Below are positions 46,901 through 59,590 of a stretch of 64,000 nucleotides of DNA, piece after piece. A model generated the notes under the pieces. That model was not told the DNA's origin and did no database searches. It saw only the letters and a program-made list of their open reading frames with translations. The stretch is from Owenia fusiformis (taxonomy: Eukaryota > Annelida > Polychaeta > Sabellida > Oweniidae): positions 31,053,915 through 31,117,914 of the forward strand of contig CAIIXF020000001.1 of assembly GCA_903813345.2 (NCBI GenBank), written 5' to 3'. Made by a program: the position numbers and the translations under genes. Position 1 is the first letter of the stretch. The number at the start of each line of letters is the position of its first letter.

Positions 46901-49900
46901 TTGCAAACGCTAAACTTATGATGTCTTTTCAGATGTCGTGACATCTATGATGCATTTCCTATATAGGAACTCAAATATGGATGCTTTGTGCGCGCAAATT
47001 AATACCCTACATCACAACAAATATCCCTACAAATATAAATTTGTGCAAATCAATTATGCCAACATTATAATATTATTGTGACGATTTTTGATTTTGATTT
47101 TTTGAATTTCCCGCATATTGTTCGCTAAAGCGACTTGTTGTATAGCATTTTCTGAGAACACCCATATCCATATCAACCAGACCAATAAAATATCGCTAAG
47201 AATGTCAAATTAAACTCCTGATTTTGCAATAATTAGTACATATTTCTTTCAAAAAGTTATTGTTTTAGATGTATAGTTCTTGTTTGTTTCATAATCACTT
47301 AAAATTAGAGTGGACTTGGCAGGAATAAATGTAAAATGGAGCGTTGTCAGTTTGTTCAATTTTTGCCGATCTTAGAACATAGAAATTTTGTGTTGGTCCA
47401 TTTCATGCCTATTTCTCTATTATTTCAGGCATGTTCTCTTGTAATTATGTTGTGAAATTAAGGTAATTGAATATCCAAGGAATAAGCAAGTAATTTAAGT
47501 AGGTTGGGTTCAATATATCAGGGAGATTTAACCATTTCTCGGGCTTCCTAACCAAATGGGCTGCTAATTTTTATTTTAAGCACCTGGATACGAAACGAGT
47601 GTAAACGAGTGAGCTAGCAGCAGACGAGGTAGGGAAATATCAAAAATGTTGACAAACACTGTAAAACAGTGTTATATTTTTACTTGTAGGTTAAATACTG
47701 AACCGAAAATGAACCGAAAACGCGAACCGACAGTAGGGTAGCGATCCGAAAACCGATCCGATGGCTCTGAACCGCGGTTTTTCGGTATTTCGGTTATCCG
47801 TCCCACCCCTAGTAAACATAATGTGTACCCATATTCAGACAGCCTTGTGATAGGGGTTCTTACTGCCAATTTTTCAAAGAAATGGAGAACTTATGCCACT
47901 TTTTGAAATTGCACATCTCAAGAAGAAAGGTTTATCTACAACTTGCAATCGGTTTTAAAAGTAAATGGAAGAATGAGTTTTTCAGAAAAAGTCTAAGTGG
48001 ACCAATAGTCTGTTAAATGGACCTGTTCTTTCTATTGGGACATGAAAAAAGGATGTTTTTTTTAATTAAAAAAATATATATAACATTTATTAGCACCTGT
48101 AGTATGATAATGAACGCCTCTGAGCTACCCACTGAAGAAATATTTTATGTAATGTTGTAAAAACTAACATTTCAAATCAAAGCACAGAATGTGGATGAGT
48201 CTGTCATAACATGAGTCAATATAATAGAAGAAACCATGTAAATTATACAGAAATACAGAATTAATTTTCTATCATACATAATAACATTTTAATGTTTGAG
48301 AAAGTATGATGCAACCTAATATGATCATTTGAAGGCCAGAAAATGTGTATACTTGAAGTGTAACATGTTCAGCCTCTGCTTATCAGGCTGGCATACAATA
48401 CATACAAGCAGAGTAAGCCATTCACAGGAGTTTCATTAGTAGCAGGCAACAGGCGATTTTCATGTTTAAATGTATGATTTCCATCAATTTTGCCTGTTGC
48501 ATTCATGTTGTCTCTCTAGAATCTACAAATATTCAATTCCAGAGTATTTTCTAAAAGATTTCAGTGAGTAAACTCAGAATAATTTTGTATTTTAGAGGTT
48601 GTTACCTTGATAGAGATCAGTTGTTCTTGACGCCACTTCCCAGATTACGAGACCAAGAGAGTAGACGTCTATTTGTTTCAATGAGGCCTCACAATCACGC
48701 AGATTAACTGCACCTTCCAGTACCTCAGGGGCCATGTAACGCAGCGTTCCCACCTGAAATTTAAATATCACCATTGGTATTGAAACAATCAGCTTATAGT
48801 TAATTGTTCATGAATTTTCCAAAGTACAAACTCTACTCTAAAATATCTTCGGTTTGAGTACAACACAGCCATACTTTAAAGAGATCTCAAATAAATGCAA
48901 ATTCAAACATCGGATGGGAATTTTGGATTTTCTGAGGATTGAATCTGAAAATTGATATAGTGAAACCTGTCTCAGTAGAACACCTTTTGTACTTCTAAGT
49001 GTTCCACTTGGGCAGTGTGCCACTTTTAGAGGTTTGTTTAACATTGTCAGTTGGTCTTGGGACTCTGAAAGTGTTCCACTAACAGAAGTGTTGTGGTAGA
49101 TAGAGGGGAAGGGGGGGGAGGCATCCAGAGTCTTAAGTAAGATTAATACAGTATATCATATGTTCTACTCTAAGCTTTACCATGTAATTGTTCTTGCATG
49201 TTGACATGACATTTCTTTTGTTATTAATTGTCTATAATACTACATGTACTTAATTTTGATATTGAATATGTCTATAGCCTTGTGGAACCAATATAAATAT
49301 AATACATCTCCCTCTGAGTTGATCTCAACTCTGAAGAATGATTAATAGATATCCTATAGCTGCTTCACATTGCCAAAATAATAATATAAGTAACTGTTAT
49401 TCATTATAACATTCCTGCTAGTCTAAGTTAGTGTCATATAATCAATATCTACGAGAATTTATCAACTTGCTTTAATATTCCAACTGTCACCTGATTGCAT
49501 TGTAAAATCTAGAAATATCTATGATTTTTATATGAAGCACTAGCATGTTTTAGCTGTGATATTATGATTTAGTTTCGGCTGAAATAGAATACTTAAAGGT
49601 ACTATCATTCATGGTGAACACAGGCTGTACATTGACATAAAGGTTGATGTCACCCTGACATAAACTGATTGGCCGAACAACAAAGTCTTTGTGTTGGTGT
49701 ATGTTGCTTTTTATAGATAACACAGGGCTAATGGGTTTAACATACTTGAAACTAAATGCACTCTTATTTCAACTGTACTAAGGCCTACAGTTACAATCTT
49801 AGAAATAATTTGTAGCATTATAGTGCTTCCCCCTCCAAGGATTTTTTGTTGTGGAGGATTTTATTATTCTTTTTAGTGCAACATTTTAGTATTTTCTAGT

Positions 49901-52900
49901 TTTTTATGCAGCCTTTTATGATTTTGTATTATTTTGTGCAACATACGATTTTGTATGTTTTGTGTAACATTTTAGTATTTTTTTATTCTTTATTGTAACA
50001 TTTTAGAAGGTGCATCTAATTGCATTGAGGAGCATTTTGGTTTTATAAAATACATGGAGGTGCTGTGCCTCAGAGATTTCAATAAGGGGAGAACACAGCA
50101 TTAGCATACAGTCATGATTCTCATTCTGTCATGAGTACCATCAATTAGAAAGAATCATGCGATATTTCCCATACTATGAAGCTTATGACTCAGTCATCTA
50201 ACGCAACTCTATGGTGGCCGTAGCTTCCCAAAATCAAGAGAAATATGCAGCGTAAAATATAGGAATAAGCAGTACGATGTAGAATTTCTATATCGATGCA
50301 GAATATCTAACAATTTGTATATCTATTGAATTTAATATTTGAGAGCATGTTAGTGTGTTTGGAGGTGTGATGCCAACAAGCTTACTCAGCATCATTAAAT
50401 GAAAATAATGAAAAAATGGAAAGACTTACATCTTCAAGTGATGGTGTGTCATTTTCATCAGATCCTGTTGGGTAAAACCTGCTTCCCTGTATCTTCATAG
50501 CAAATCCAAAGTCACATATAGCACATGATAGATCGGCCTTGACTAGTATATTGCGAGTGTTTATATCTCTATGAGCTATAGCGGGCTTAACCTTATCCCC
50601 CTTCGTGAGTTCATTATGCAAGTGGCCCACCCCACTGGCTATGCTTTGGCACATTTTGCACATTGTAGCCCAGTCAAGGCTATTGTTCTTAAGGAATGCC
50701 ATAAGGGCCCCATTGGGGCAATACTCGAGAGCCATCAAGAATGATGAACTTCCATTTTCTTCAATTCGCTCATCACTTCCAAAATATTTCAATATAGAAG
50801 CATGTTCAACCAATGGCAACATGTAAATGTCCCTCTCATTTGAGAATGATTCAAAATTATGCTGGCCAAATTTTTTCACTGCAACCTCACGGTCATTGAG
50901 CGAGCCCTTCCAAACCTCTCCATAGCGCCCTCTGTCCAATACATTTGATATCTTGAGATCATCTAACCCAAAGTCAGTGATACACTGGCCCTCTGCCAGG
51001 TCTAAGGCTTCGTTCACCTCAGTGAAGGGATCAGGGGGTAGATGGCGCCGGTAGAGAAAGTAGGAAATGACCAGAAATACAGCAACAACGACTATTGGTA
51101 CAAGGATATAGGCAGGCAAGTTTACATCATATCCAGGGTGTGTAATAACTCCTTGATCTGAAAAACAACAAAATATGAATTCAATTTTTAGCATCAGATC
51201 CAGTCATCTCATGCAACTTTGAAGAACTATAATGAAATCAGTTTTTTTCCATTTTCATCCATGCAAGTGATAGTATATTCACAGTACAATTAAAATGTTA
51301 CATATGATTAATACAAGTGAATACTCTACAAGCAATGTGAATATTTTCAGGTCAGAACATTTTAAGTACATCGGACATATATACTTGTATGAAAAAACCC
51401 ATCTACATAAACCTTAACATGTGAAGACTGAATGTGGCACAATATATACCCGGGAATATATATAGAGGAGGCCACATTAGACAAGATTCACTGTTGTGCT
51501 AAGTAATAAATATCGAAGAAAATACACTTCAGTAATCTGATATTATTTATTTATAAATGACTTTAAATGATTCACCAGATCTGTAATCTGAAATAAATCC
51601 ATTTTATTATTCCCAACATGGAGAATCTTTCCATGTGATGTTAATTATTCCAACATTTAATATTACAAATATGAGAGATTGTGTATGATTTTCCTATCTA
51701 ATCAAGACCATTATTTGTATAATTTCAAAATCATGCTCTCAATCCTCTTTTTTACTTTTTTAGTATGAGCACTAGTTTTGTAATTATATGCAATGTCCTC
51801 TTGGATATGAAAAATATTTCAAATCTGTCCTCCTTGCCTCCTTGCCTTCATAGCAATAAGATGTTCCAAGCAATATGCAGTAAAACCTATCTATAGTGAA
51901 TTCAACTGGGTTTGGAAAATTGTTCATACTTTGATGAAAAATTCATATTGGGAGATGGGATTTGATAACAGAGGAGTCAATGAGACACAAGTCTTATAAA
52001 ATAAATGTCAAAAAGTTCATGTTTTAACGTTTTCAGTTTACAGAAGTGTTCAAAAACACAGGTGTTATTGCAGAAGAAATCCATTTACAATTGTGAATCA
52101 TTTAATTATCATTTCTAACAGTGAATTCTGGGAGAATCATTATATCAAGAGACACAAAGGAGTGAGTCATGTTCACGGCATTAACCTTGCAAAACATATG
52201 AATGTGTCTCCAGAATGAATGTCTCTCCTCTATAAATGAAGAACATATAGATGAAAATGTCATTATTTTGTTATATTTCAACTCTAAATCTCTTCTGAAT
52301 AATTTTATGTAGAACATAGAGACACTTATAAAGATATAGATGCATTATACTGTAGCATCAGAGTTCCAATATGTTATTTCCAATAATGGGACATAGGATG
52401 AATCATTTAGCAAAGATGATTCTTACACTTTATTCCAGCTATTAGTAAGCAACTCTAAAGAAGGAATAGGGTGCTGCTGAGATAATGTACAAGAGCTCCT
52501 CACCTTGGCTTATATTGTAGTCTTACACAATGTTATCAAAATGTGAATTGTGATACCTTTGTTTTCAATTTCAAAAGTGGTTTTTGAAGGACTTTTTGTG
52601 CGAAAAATAAACACAGGTTCATTTTTGAAGTTAAACATATTTAGAAAAGATTGACATAGGAAAAAACACTTTTTACAAACATTTCTGCTCCCTGAGTGAT
52701 ATCACGTTGCAAAATATTTTTAATATGCTAAAACATTAAAATGGCACATTAAATATCACATTTTATTATTGAAATAATGTGTCATTTGTTCAATCTTTAT
52801 AACAGTGTTAAAAAGGTAATGTGTTCTGCACTGTTTAATGGAATATTGATGATTAAAAAATCAACTTTTATTTGAAAAATTGCGGGAAATTTGAATATTA

Positions 52901-55900
52901 GAGAAATAAAAGCCAATCTTTTTTCAAAAATGTCTAAAATGACTTTTTAAAGTCATGAAAAATAATAAATGTATGATAAAAAACATATTTTCAAATGGAT
53001 CCTTACTCAAATTGTAGCCTATGAAGATGAATATAATCTATAAGAACTCTTATAAAAACTGAATAAAACCCCTCCCCTAACTAAGGACCACTCCATCTTG
53101 AAGGCTAGCCAAAAGTCTGCACCAATTAAAAAAAATTCTCTGAGAATATTTGCACATCATTTATCAATCAGATTTTAGAAATGTTGACAAGGTCACACTC
53201 ATTATTTTTATAGACAGAATAAACATACACTCAAACATGACAATTCAGATAAAAAATTAACTGTCATTGGCATTTTAATGTAAACAACATAAAGTCTAGG
53301 TTAAAGTATGGTCAACAGAGCTGACTGAGATTGATCAAGACTGGTAACAACAAGTTTGATCTTGATTGAAATACTGATATCTGTTAATGTAGGACTGGGG
53401 GTCTGAAGTTAAACATTTTTATGTGGAGAGAAATTGGTATATTGCCCCACACATAAATCATACACAAATCTAACTGGTATTTTTGACAGATGAGAATACA
53501 ATCAATACACGTGCATTGTTTTTTTGTAGCTTTAGGTACCCTTTCCAATGTCTTGTTAATTTTGCAACAGAGAACATCTACAAACAGGCTCTGACAATCA
53601 GGGATATATACATAGTACTAGTATCTCATAGTACTATGTATCTCATACTTGAGTGGGTTTGGGGTAGATCTCACCCGGGAATATATATATCATATCTGAG
53701 GAGCGGGCAGGATATATTGTATATGTCCCGCTCCAAGCCAAATGCGGGCAGATATAATATATCCATCCCGCTCCCAGGAATTTTTCAAAAGTTTAAAAAA
53801 GTTTGACCCTGAGAAGGTCATTGAAGGTGAAACCTCATATCTAAGTCAGGTTTGAACTTCTGTGAACTTGAAAATTTTGAAAAAAGACCCTTTTAACCTT
53901 TTTTTGACCTTGAAAGGTCATCGAAGGTCAAATCTTAATTCTAGAGTCAGATTTGAACTTCTGAAAACTTGTAGATGATTTTGAAAAAAATTGAAGTCGC
54001 TTTTTGGTGGTGACATAAAAATCAAAGGTTTTTAAAAGTTTTCATAAATATGTGGTAAATATTTTCTTTAGTGTCATAAAAATATTCATCAAATATAAAT
54101 TAGATTAGAAAATAAAATTCTACAATAAGCACTTTTCTAACTTTTTCCAACCAATTTCCAAAAATACTAAGCACAATCATTGTGATATATCACAGCCTCC
54201 TATCAGTTATTCTTTGCATGGCAGAGATGATCCAGTATCATAATGAAGCACAATGCACATTGCAGAGAAATGTCAAACAACTCTATTTATTTACACAGGT
54301 CACTTACAATTTTAGTACCTAAATCACCATGATGGAATGTGCACTAGAATTACTGGTATGCTGCATGCATAAGTTCAAGAAAGCCAGCTATATTTTGTTA
54401 ATGAACTCACCAGGGTTCTGATCCAAAAGAGGTTTGGATGTTTGGCTGTTGATAATCCTAAGTGCCGTATAGTTGACATTGTAGTTGTTATTGCAGTAGT
54501 TACTCCTGCAGCAGCAGAAGAATATATGGTTGCTGCTACCATTAGTATTAGGGGGTGAGTAGGATGGCCGGCTGCTGGAGCAGTCATTGTTACAGTCATC
54601 AGCTTTCTGGCTAGACTTCCAACAGCCTGTAAGTGAACAATTCAGTAATCATACAATTCAAAACATGTGTTAGGTACTAGGTTGGTCAAATTGGGAAAAG
54701 AGCCTCTTTGAAACTTCCAAAGATAACATGGACATGGACAGAATGGCAAATGGAGGGATTCCTTGTATCCCCGTCAAACTACATGTACAATCATTGGAAT
54801 GATTCAAGAGTATACAGTACATGTACTTTTAAACACATTTTTGGCCAAAACAACAGACAGCTCAGATAATATTGATATCATGATGCAATTTCTTTTCATT
54901 CTAGCCATATAGGTTATTATCTTAATAGGATGGCAGAATGTCAAATGTCTAGACTCAAATTATATAAAGTGGTGTATAATTGACACACTGAGTTAATTGT
55001 CTGACTGATAATTTCAACTGCATTGGTATCTATATAAACTAAGACATTGGTGTCTGTCAACATTAATATAAAAGCTGTGAATGAAGTTGCATGAAACACC
55101 TCTACTTGGATGATCTGATCCCTGCATCCAAAAGTAGATTGGGAATATATGTCAGATTTTTTAAATCACAGGGGGAGGGGCATATCATTATCATGGCTTG
55201 TAGCTGATAAAAGGAACAGGCTATAAAACTAAATAAGTTAATCAAACTAAAATATACTGTCTCACAAGTGAATGATAACAATATCCCAATGCAACCTTGG
55301 CATTCTAACTAGGGGTCTCGCGATTGCTCGGATTTGCTCAAGCGCTCGAGCAATTGGTCACGATATGAGCGTATCGATACTCAACTTGAATATCGATTAA
55401 AATTCTGTATCGTTTTTAACCTCCCAAAACAGCAAAATCATGTTCGAAATCACATTAAATAATGTGAGATTGTATCTTCCCATTTTGTTCCTTGTGTAAT
55501 CTGGCATAGAATGTACCTCTATTACCTCCGGTTTCGTTTAATGAAAAAACTTTGGAAAAGATCGTGAAATAAAAACATAAATCATGTATTGATACTGAAC
55601 ACTAGTGGTGATTAGTTCTAGGAGGACATTCATAGTTACATACTGTTTCACGAGTTCGAAATTCGGTGGTTGGGACATTTGGCATCTTACTGTCTTGTTT
55701 TCCCATATATTTTTTTCAAAATAAAAATATTTGTTGCGCTGTTGCATTGCTTGTATCGTTTGTATCGTATCATGAATCGTGAGGTAAATATCGTTGCTCA
55801 TATCGAAATTAAAGATAATGTTTCGTGGGACCCCCATATAAATAACAAAGAAGTAGTTGATAAACTGACCTTGCATGAATACTTCATTTGTTTTCTCTGT

Positions 55901-56085
55901 CCACAGTGTAAAGCAAGTATGGTCATGAGAGGGACAACTGACACTCTTATTGTCTGCTTGCACTATACCCGAAGTCCTCACTGGCCCAGATGATTGTCCA
56001 GTCTCACTTTCACCACCCTCACTCGAAGCCTTGTGGGCACACATCAGCCCAGGGGACTTTGTAGATGAAGGAATCCCACTGCATC
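39260..56085 (-). CDS. BMPR2: Bone morphogenetic protein receptor type 2, first exon missing
   Basis: Seven coding exons in transcription order: 56085-55870, 54626-54411, 51157-50430, 48753-48606, 43140-43004, 41990-41864, 40980-39260. All phases close and give about 1,097 residues, plus a first exon (signal peptide) not found in the window. Order: Cys-rich three-finger ectodomain with the CCC knot, one membrane segment, Ser/Thr kinase, very long C-terminal tail. The kinase phrases [20 protein letters not shown] and [18 protein letters not shown] are near-identical to vertebrate BMPR2 and set it apart from ActRII, as does the long tail. BMPR2 binds BMPs at the cell surface and phosphorylates type I receptors, which activate Smad1/5/8. 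Introns carry many MITEs. The gene faces CCDC24 tail to tail. Confidence 0.95.
41114..41455. mobile_element. MITE with GTATCTCATACTTGAGTGGG ends, copy 1
   Basis: Inverted ends of about 32 bp (GTATCTCATACTTGAGTGGG at left, its inverse at the right end) in the last BMPR2 intron. The interior includes CCCGGGAATATATAT and GAGCGGGCAGGATATATTG, then a tract of A/T homopolymers. A second copy (53638) lacks the right half. Confidence 0.75.
41460..41599. repeat. Hairpin element adjoining the MITE
   Basis: Imperfect palindrome of about 140 bp. TTATGCAC...TTTGGATACA-GGAATATCCC on the left pairs with GGGATATTCC-TGTATCCAAA...GTGCATAA on the right. The loop is a direct triplication of TCGGTCCCT. It lies four bases from the right end of the previous MITE. 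Confidence 0.65.
41864..48753 (-). CDS. BMPR2: BMPR2 kinase C-lobe exons
   Basis: Three exons. 48753-48606: [20 protein letters not shown], then [19 protein letters not shown]. 43140-43004: [20 protein letters not shown] and [14 protein letters not shown]. 41990-41864: [20 protein letters not shown] and [17 protein letters not shown]. These cover kinase subdomains VIII to XI. The intron between the first two (5.5 kb) holds a hAT element at 46681-47811. All donors and acceptors are GT and AG on the minus strand. Confidence 0.94.
46681..47811. mobile_element. Non-autonomous hAT element, 1,131 bp, with 8-bp target duplication
   Basis: Starts TAGGGATGGGACGG and ends, inverted, TAGGGGTGGGACGG. 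GTAAACAT flanks it on both sides (46673-46680 and 47812-47819). Both subterminal regions are packed with CGGTTCGGTT-type repeats, mirrored as AACCGAA on the right. The interior is AT-rich without a transposase. It lies in a BMPR2 intron. Confidence 0.9.
50430..51157 (-). CDS. BMPR2: BMPR2 membrane segment and kinase N-lobe through activation loop
   Basis: A single 728-nt exon. Membrane helix [19 protein letters not shown] is followed by a basic stop-transfer YRRH. Then come the glycine loop [10 protein letters not shown], the ATP-binding lysine in VAVKKF, the catalytic loop HRDINTRN and the metal-binding DFG in CDFGFAM. The exon ends SLEDV in the activation segment, where the next exon supplies GTLRYMAPE. 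All residues needed for an active kinase are present. HRDIN replaces the more common HRDLN. Confidence 0.95.
53638..54015. mobile_element. Chimeric element: left half of the GTATCTCATAC MITE joined to a half-site element
   Basis: 53638-53800 matches the left half of 41114-41455 closely. After TTTTTCAAAAGTTTAAAAAAG it turns into TTTGACCCTGAGAAGGTCATTGAAGGT, that is, one to two units of the AGGTCA array, and ends GGTGGTGACA at 54006-54015 like the 35099-36487 element. It lies in a BMPR2 intron. Confidence 0.65.
54411..56085 (-). CDS. BMPR2: BMPR2 ectodomain exons (2 and 3)
   Basis: The exon at 55870-56085 has the first ectodomain cysteines in [12 protein letters not shown] and the [15 protein letters not shown] strand, as in type II receptors (C-x-x-LWE pattern). 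Phase 1 joins it to 54411-54626, which begins GCWKSS and has the closing [17 protein letters not shown] motif, the CCC...CN finger signature. A low-complexity Ser/Gly/Glu insert lies between cysteines in the first exon. Borders: acceptor AG before 56085, donor GTCAGT after 55870; acceptor TTACAG before 54626, donor GTGAGT after 54411. An upstream exon must supply one base of the first codon and the signal peptide. Confidence 0.9.
55312..55837. mobile_element. Possible MITE next to BMPR2 exon 2
   Basis: Left AGGGGTCTCGCGATTG and right, inverted, GGGGGTCCCACGAAAC are imperfect terminal repeats. Subterminal parts are rich in TATCGAT/ATCGTATC. No target duplication is recognised. Its right end lies about 33 bp from the BMPR2 exon donor at 55869. 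Confidence 0.45.
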
Positions 56086-56267
56086 CTGAAGAAAACAATG
56101 TGGAAATATTTTTATTATAATACACTCGAAAGTATCTGAACACACAGACGATGAATCTATCTATAATCTAAAACTCCAAAAAGTAATAGATATGACTATA
56201 TGTTACATAAAAAGAGATTTAAAAAAATATTGTGGCCCAGAGATAAAGAAAAAAGAAAAAAAATCTT

Positions 56268-56346
56268 TGCTATGGCCAGGATTCGAACCACCAAAAGTGG
56301 TGCCAGAAGACACAAGCCTTTAACCATTAGGCCATGTCCCATCTCC
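56268..56346 (-). repeat. tRNA-derived SINE-like relic
   Basis: The minus strand has A-box TGGCCTAATGG (56325-56335) and B-box GGTTCGAATCC (56279-56289) at tRNA spacing, followed by an A/T-rich tail. Acceptor and T stems do not pair well, so it is a relic rather than a tRNA gene. Confidence 0.55.
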
Positions 56347-59022
56347 CATTAACTGTAAACACAAAATGTGAGTAGTGTATATGGTTTATGGGGACGGGGC
56401 ACAGTTAACAAGCTAACAAGCTAACAATCTATATATAAAGTTGTAGTTTTAATTTTATTTAACCCCTTGACTACCTGGAGTGACGAGAAAATCCGTCACA
56501 AAATTTTTCACTAAAATTGCTCTTATTTGAACAGTTTTCATCTATTTAAACAAAACTTGTTTTAGAATTTGTAGAAATGATCTCCGCCGTCTGATTTTAC
56601 TAAGTTCAGCATCTAAAGTTGTATATGAATGTAGTTAAATATCAAAAGGTGGCAAAAATGAAAAATTCTCTGGTTTCAACTGATTTTAGAGACTGGGATT
56701 CAAGAGGTTATTTAAAACCAACACCCCATCCCATGTAGGGAAGAGGGCATCAAACAAACTTTGCATGATGCATAACACTGCATTATTTAATCGGGTTCTA
56801 GACCTTTTTAGGATGGTAAAAACTTATGCTTGGAATATACGATGTTGATTTTAAAAGGAGCCAAATTACATTCACCTGCCTGAATACCTGATCAAACAGG
56901 ACTCAAACATTTTCTATGTTCATCAAATACAATATTTTACTATATAGAACTAATTCGTAGAATATGATGAAGTAATGTTATAGAGCTGGGAGTGCTACAG
57001 ATCACAATACCCTGAATAATCAATAGACTGAATATTTAGCCTAGTATAGAAATATTTGTGGCAGTTACTGTCAACACTATATATACCTTTAGAAAAAAGA
57101 ATAAAAAATTAAACAATCATTGATAAAGCAGTAATTATATAAAACATACTTGTTTTCTTAATGACATAATGAAGTGGTCTTTAATTATGAAAATAAATTA
57201 AAACCATCAATTTTCAACGTTAAGTCATTCTACTTCATACAGCTATTACACCACTGTATGAAAGTATACTATCCAGCGTGAGGTTATTGACAGTCTCAGA
57301 TAACAGATAAATACCTAAAACGTCTAGATGAAAAATAAGGAGAGTCTTTCCAAAGTGACTACAGTATTGAGAACATTTAAAACAATTGGTCATAGTTGAT
57401 AAAAATACTGAAAAATGCTGTATCACTGTTTAGTGTATTACCCCCTGGGGTATTACCATGAATCGACATGAATCAAATGATGGGATGAAATCAAAAAACA
57501 TGCTATACGTGAATCATAAAAATATCAAGGTTTATAATCAGAGGTAGTGCAAACACTGACCATGCAAATGGTATTTCATGACGAATTATATATTCAATTC
57601 AATGGGAAATATATATGATCGACATATTACAGTACATGAATACAGGGCCTAAATATATAGTACACATTGTACAGATGTATACATTATCAATAAATCTGCT
57701 TCATCAAGACAAATAATTCTGGAGGTCATTAAACATAAACTTCCTAAAGTTAGGAATTCTTTTTTATTGTCGTAACCACAGATCATCATACCAGAGAACA
57801 ATGAACTTGAAGAATTCTTAACTTTAGGAAGTGTCTGTGATTATCAGAGACCATTGTTATCTAATTGTTGAGACTCCTAGGTCTGTAGGTAGATAGTATG
57901 GACTGTAGATCCCCATTCTGAGACTCAAGCAATCTCGAGAAGGAAATTGACAGGAAACTTATTTCTCATGATGGCAGATCCCAATGAAAACAAACTCTTA
58001 ATCCTAACATAGATTGACAGATTCAAGATATACATTGTCTGATTGTGGTTCTTCTAATATACATCAGATATGATCAAAATTGTCATGTGTTAAAAGCATT
58101 TATTACTTATTGATCTCTCCTCGTATATGATTCATAAAATATCAGGGTTGAATAATATAATTCAATAAATATGCGTTAATAGTGTAAAAAAGATGAGAAA
58201 ATTCAAAATACTAGACCATGTGCTATCCAGAAATGCACAGTGTCAATGTCTGATTCTCTATTTGTAAGCTAGTGGTTTTAAACTGAACTCAATATCATGT
58301 CAATATATTTGGCGTCTTGGCTCATTGTAATGCAGAGCCTTACTCATTGCAAGTATAGTATTTAAATGAATATAACGGATACACTAAATCTGTAGGGAAG
58401 ACTTTAAGGCCACAGATTCATGGCTATCTGATTATTTCTGGAGAAAATCATAGTGAATCTAATCTTACATTTTTCTTATTATTTGATGCATAACATTGTT
58501 ACTATTATGTTGATCAACATTTACACCGAAACAAACATAATTACTTCAAGGTGCAACAATTATTCAACAATCATGGACCCCATCAGGACCAGTATTAAAA
58601 TATATTTAAGTCTGGATATTTCATCAAGACTTATATATCTATTTTTATTATCTACAAAGAAACCCCCTAGATAAACATTATTTCCGCTGATATTCCTCTT
58701 GAAACATCTTGGTGGATTTTAAAAATATAAAAGTGGATTTCCCCTTTTTGAAGCTTTGAACTGAATTTACACTTCTTAATGAAATTGATAGTTTTGACTT
58801 ACATTTTAAGGAAATAGGTATGTCAAAGAAGATGTTAAGCCAAATGTTGCCTTGATAGCTTGAAGAAAAAGTTAAAATTTTCTTGTTACTCCTTTAAAGC
58901 ACTTGCAACAGTCAATAGAATCAAAACAAACCTGATAATAAAAAATGTCTCTTTTTTATAATTAGCATTCTAACATCAGAGCAGGCAGTAATTCCAATAT
59001 ATTGAAATCAATAAGGGCAGGC
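56347..59022. other. AT-rich stretch upstream of BMPR2 exon 2; no gene recognised
   Basis: The missing signal-peptide exon of BMPR2 could lie here or beyond the window, but I found no convincing ATG plus hydrophobic run plus phase-1 donor. A short hairpin pair (ACTTCCTAAAGTTAGGAATTC near 57741 and its inverse near 57811-57833) suggests one small MITE. Confidence 0.4.
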
Positions 59023-59346
59023 ATGAAAAGTTCGCTGTCGGATCAGAAACTAAATAAATATAGTTTTGACTTCAACCCCCCTCTCCCAAAAAACCATGAA
59101 AGTTTTTGTTAATTTCTTGCGTATTTTGTGGTTTTTAACAACTATTGATAGAATAGAATCTATTGGAATGATCTTGACGAAGAAAGAATCAGGTTTAAAT
59201 CTTTATTTTTAAACCATTCCAAGGCATTCCAAGTCAAAATTGCAAAAAAATTTGAAATGCTGAAATCTGTCGGATAGCAAACTGAAATGACTTTGAACCA
59301 CCCCCCTCCCCATCTAGATTTATTTAGTTTTCAATCAGACATTGAA
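59023..59346. mobile_element. Foldback repeat
   Basis: CTGTCGGATCAGAAACTAAATAAAT at the left is mirrored by ATTTATTTAGTTTTCAATCAGACA at the right. TTTGACTTCAACCCCCCTC near 59070 pairs with the GAACCACCCCCCTC area in a roughly inverted layout. It has no coding capacity. Confidence 0.45.
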
Positions 59347-59590
59347 CTTTTGATGCCTCCCCTAACTAAGCCTGAAACTAAAAGTAAGTAAAATACAATT
59401 ATATTATAAGTAAATTGTATTTAATTTGAATTAATTTATATAATATTCTGACCGAACTTTGATTGTCATGTTCATTAGATTGTCATCAAAGTGAAAATGC
59501 TTGGCAACCCTAAATGGGCTGAGTTGATGAACAAAAGTTGATAGTTTGGAAGTTCTATGGAAGGGAGAATGAGCAAGATCAACAAGACAT

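Noticed and set aside
56268-56346. Functional tRNA gene
   Set aside because: Stems do not pair and an A/T-rich SINE-like tail follows.
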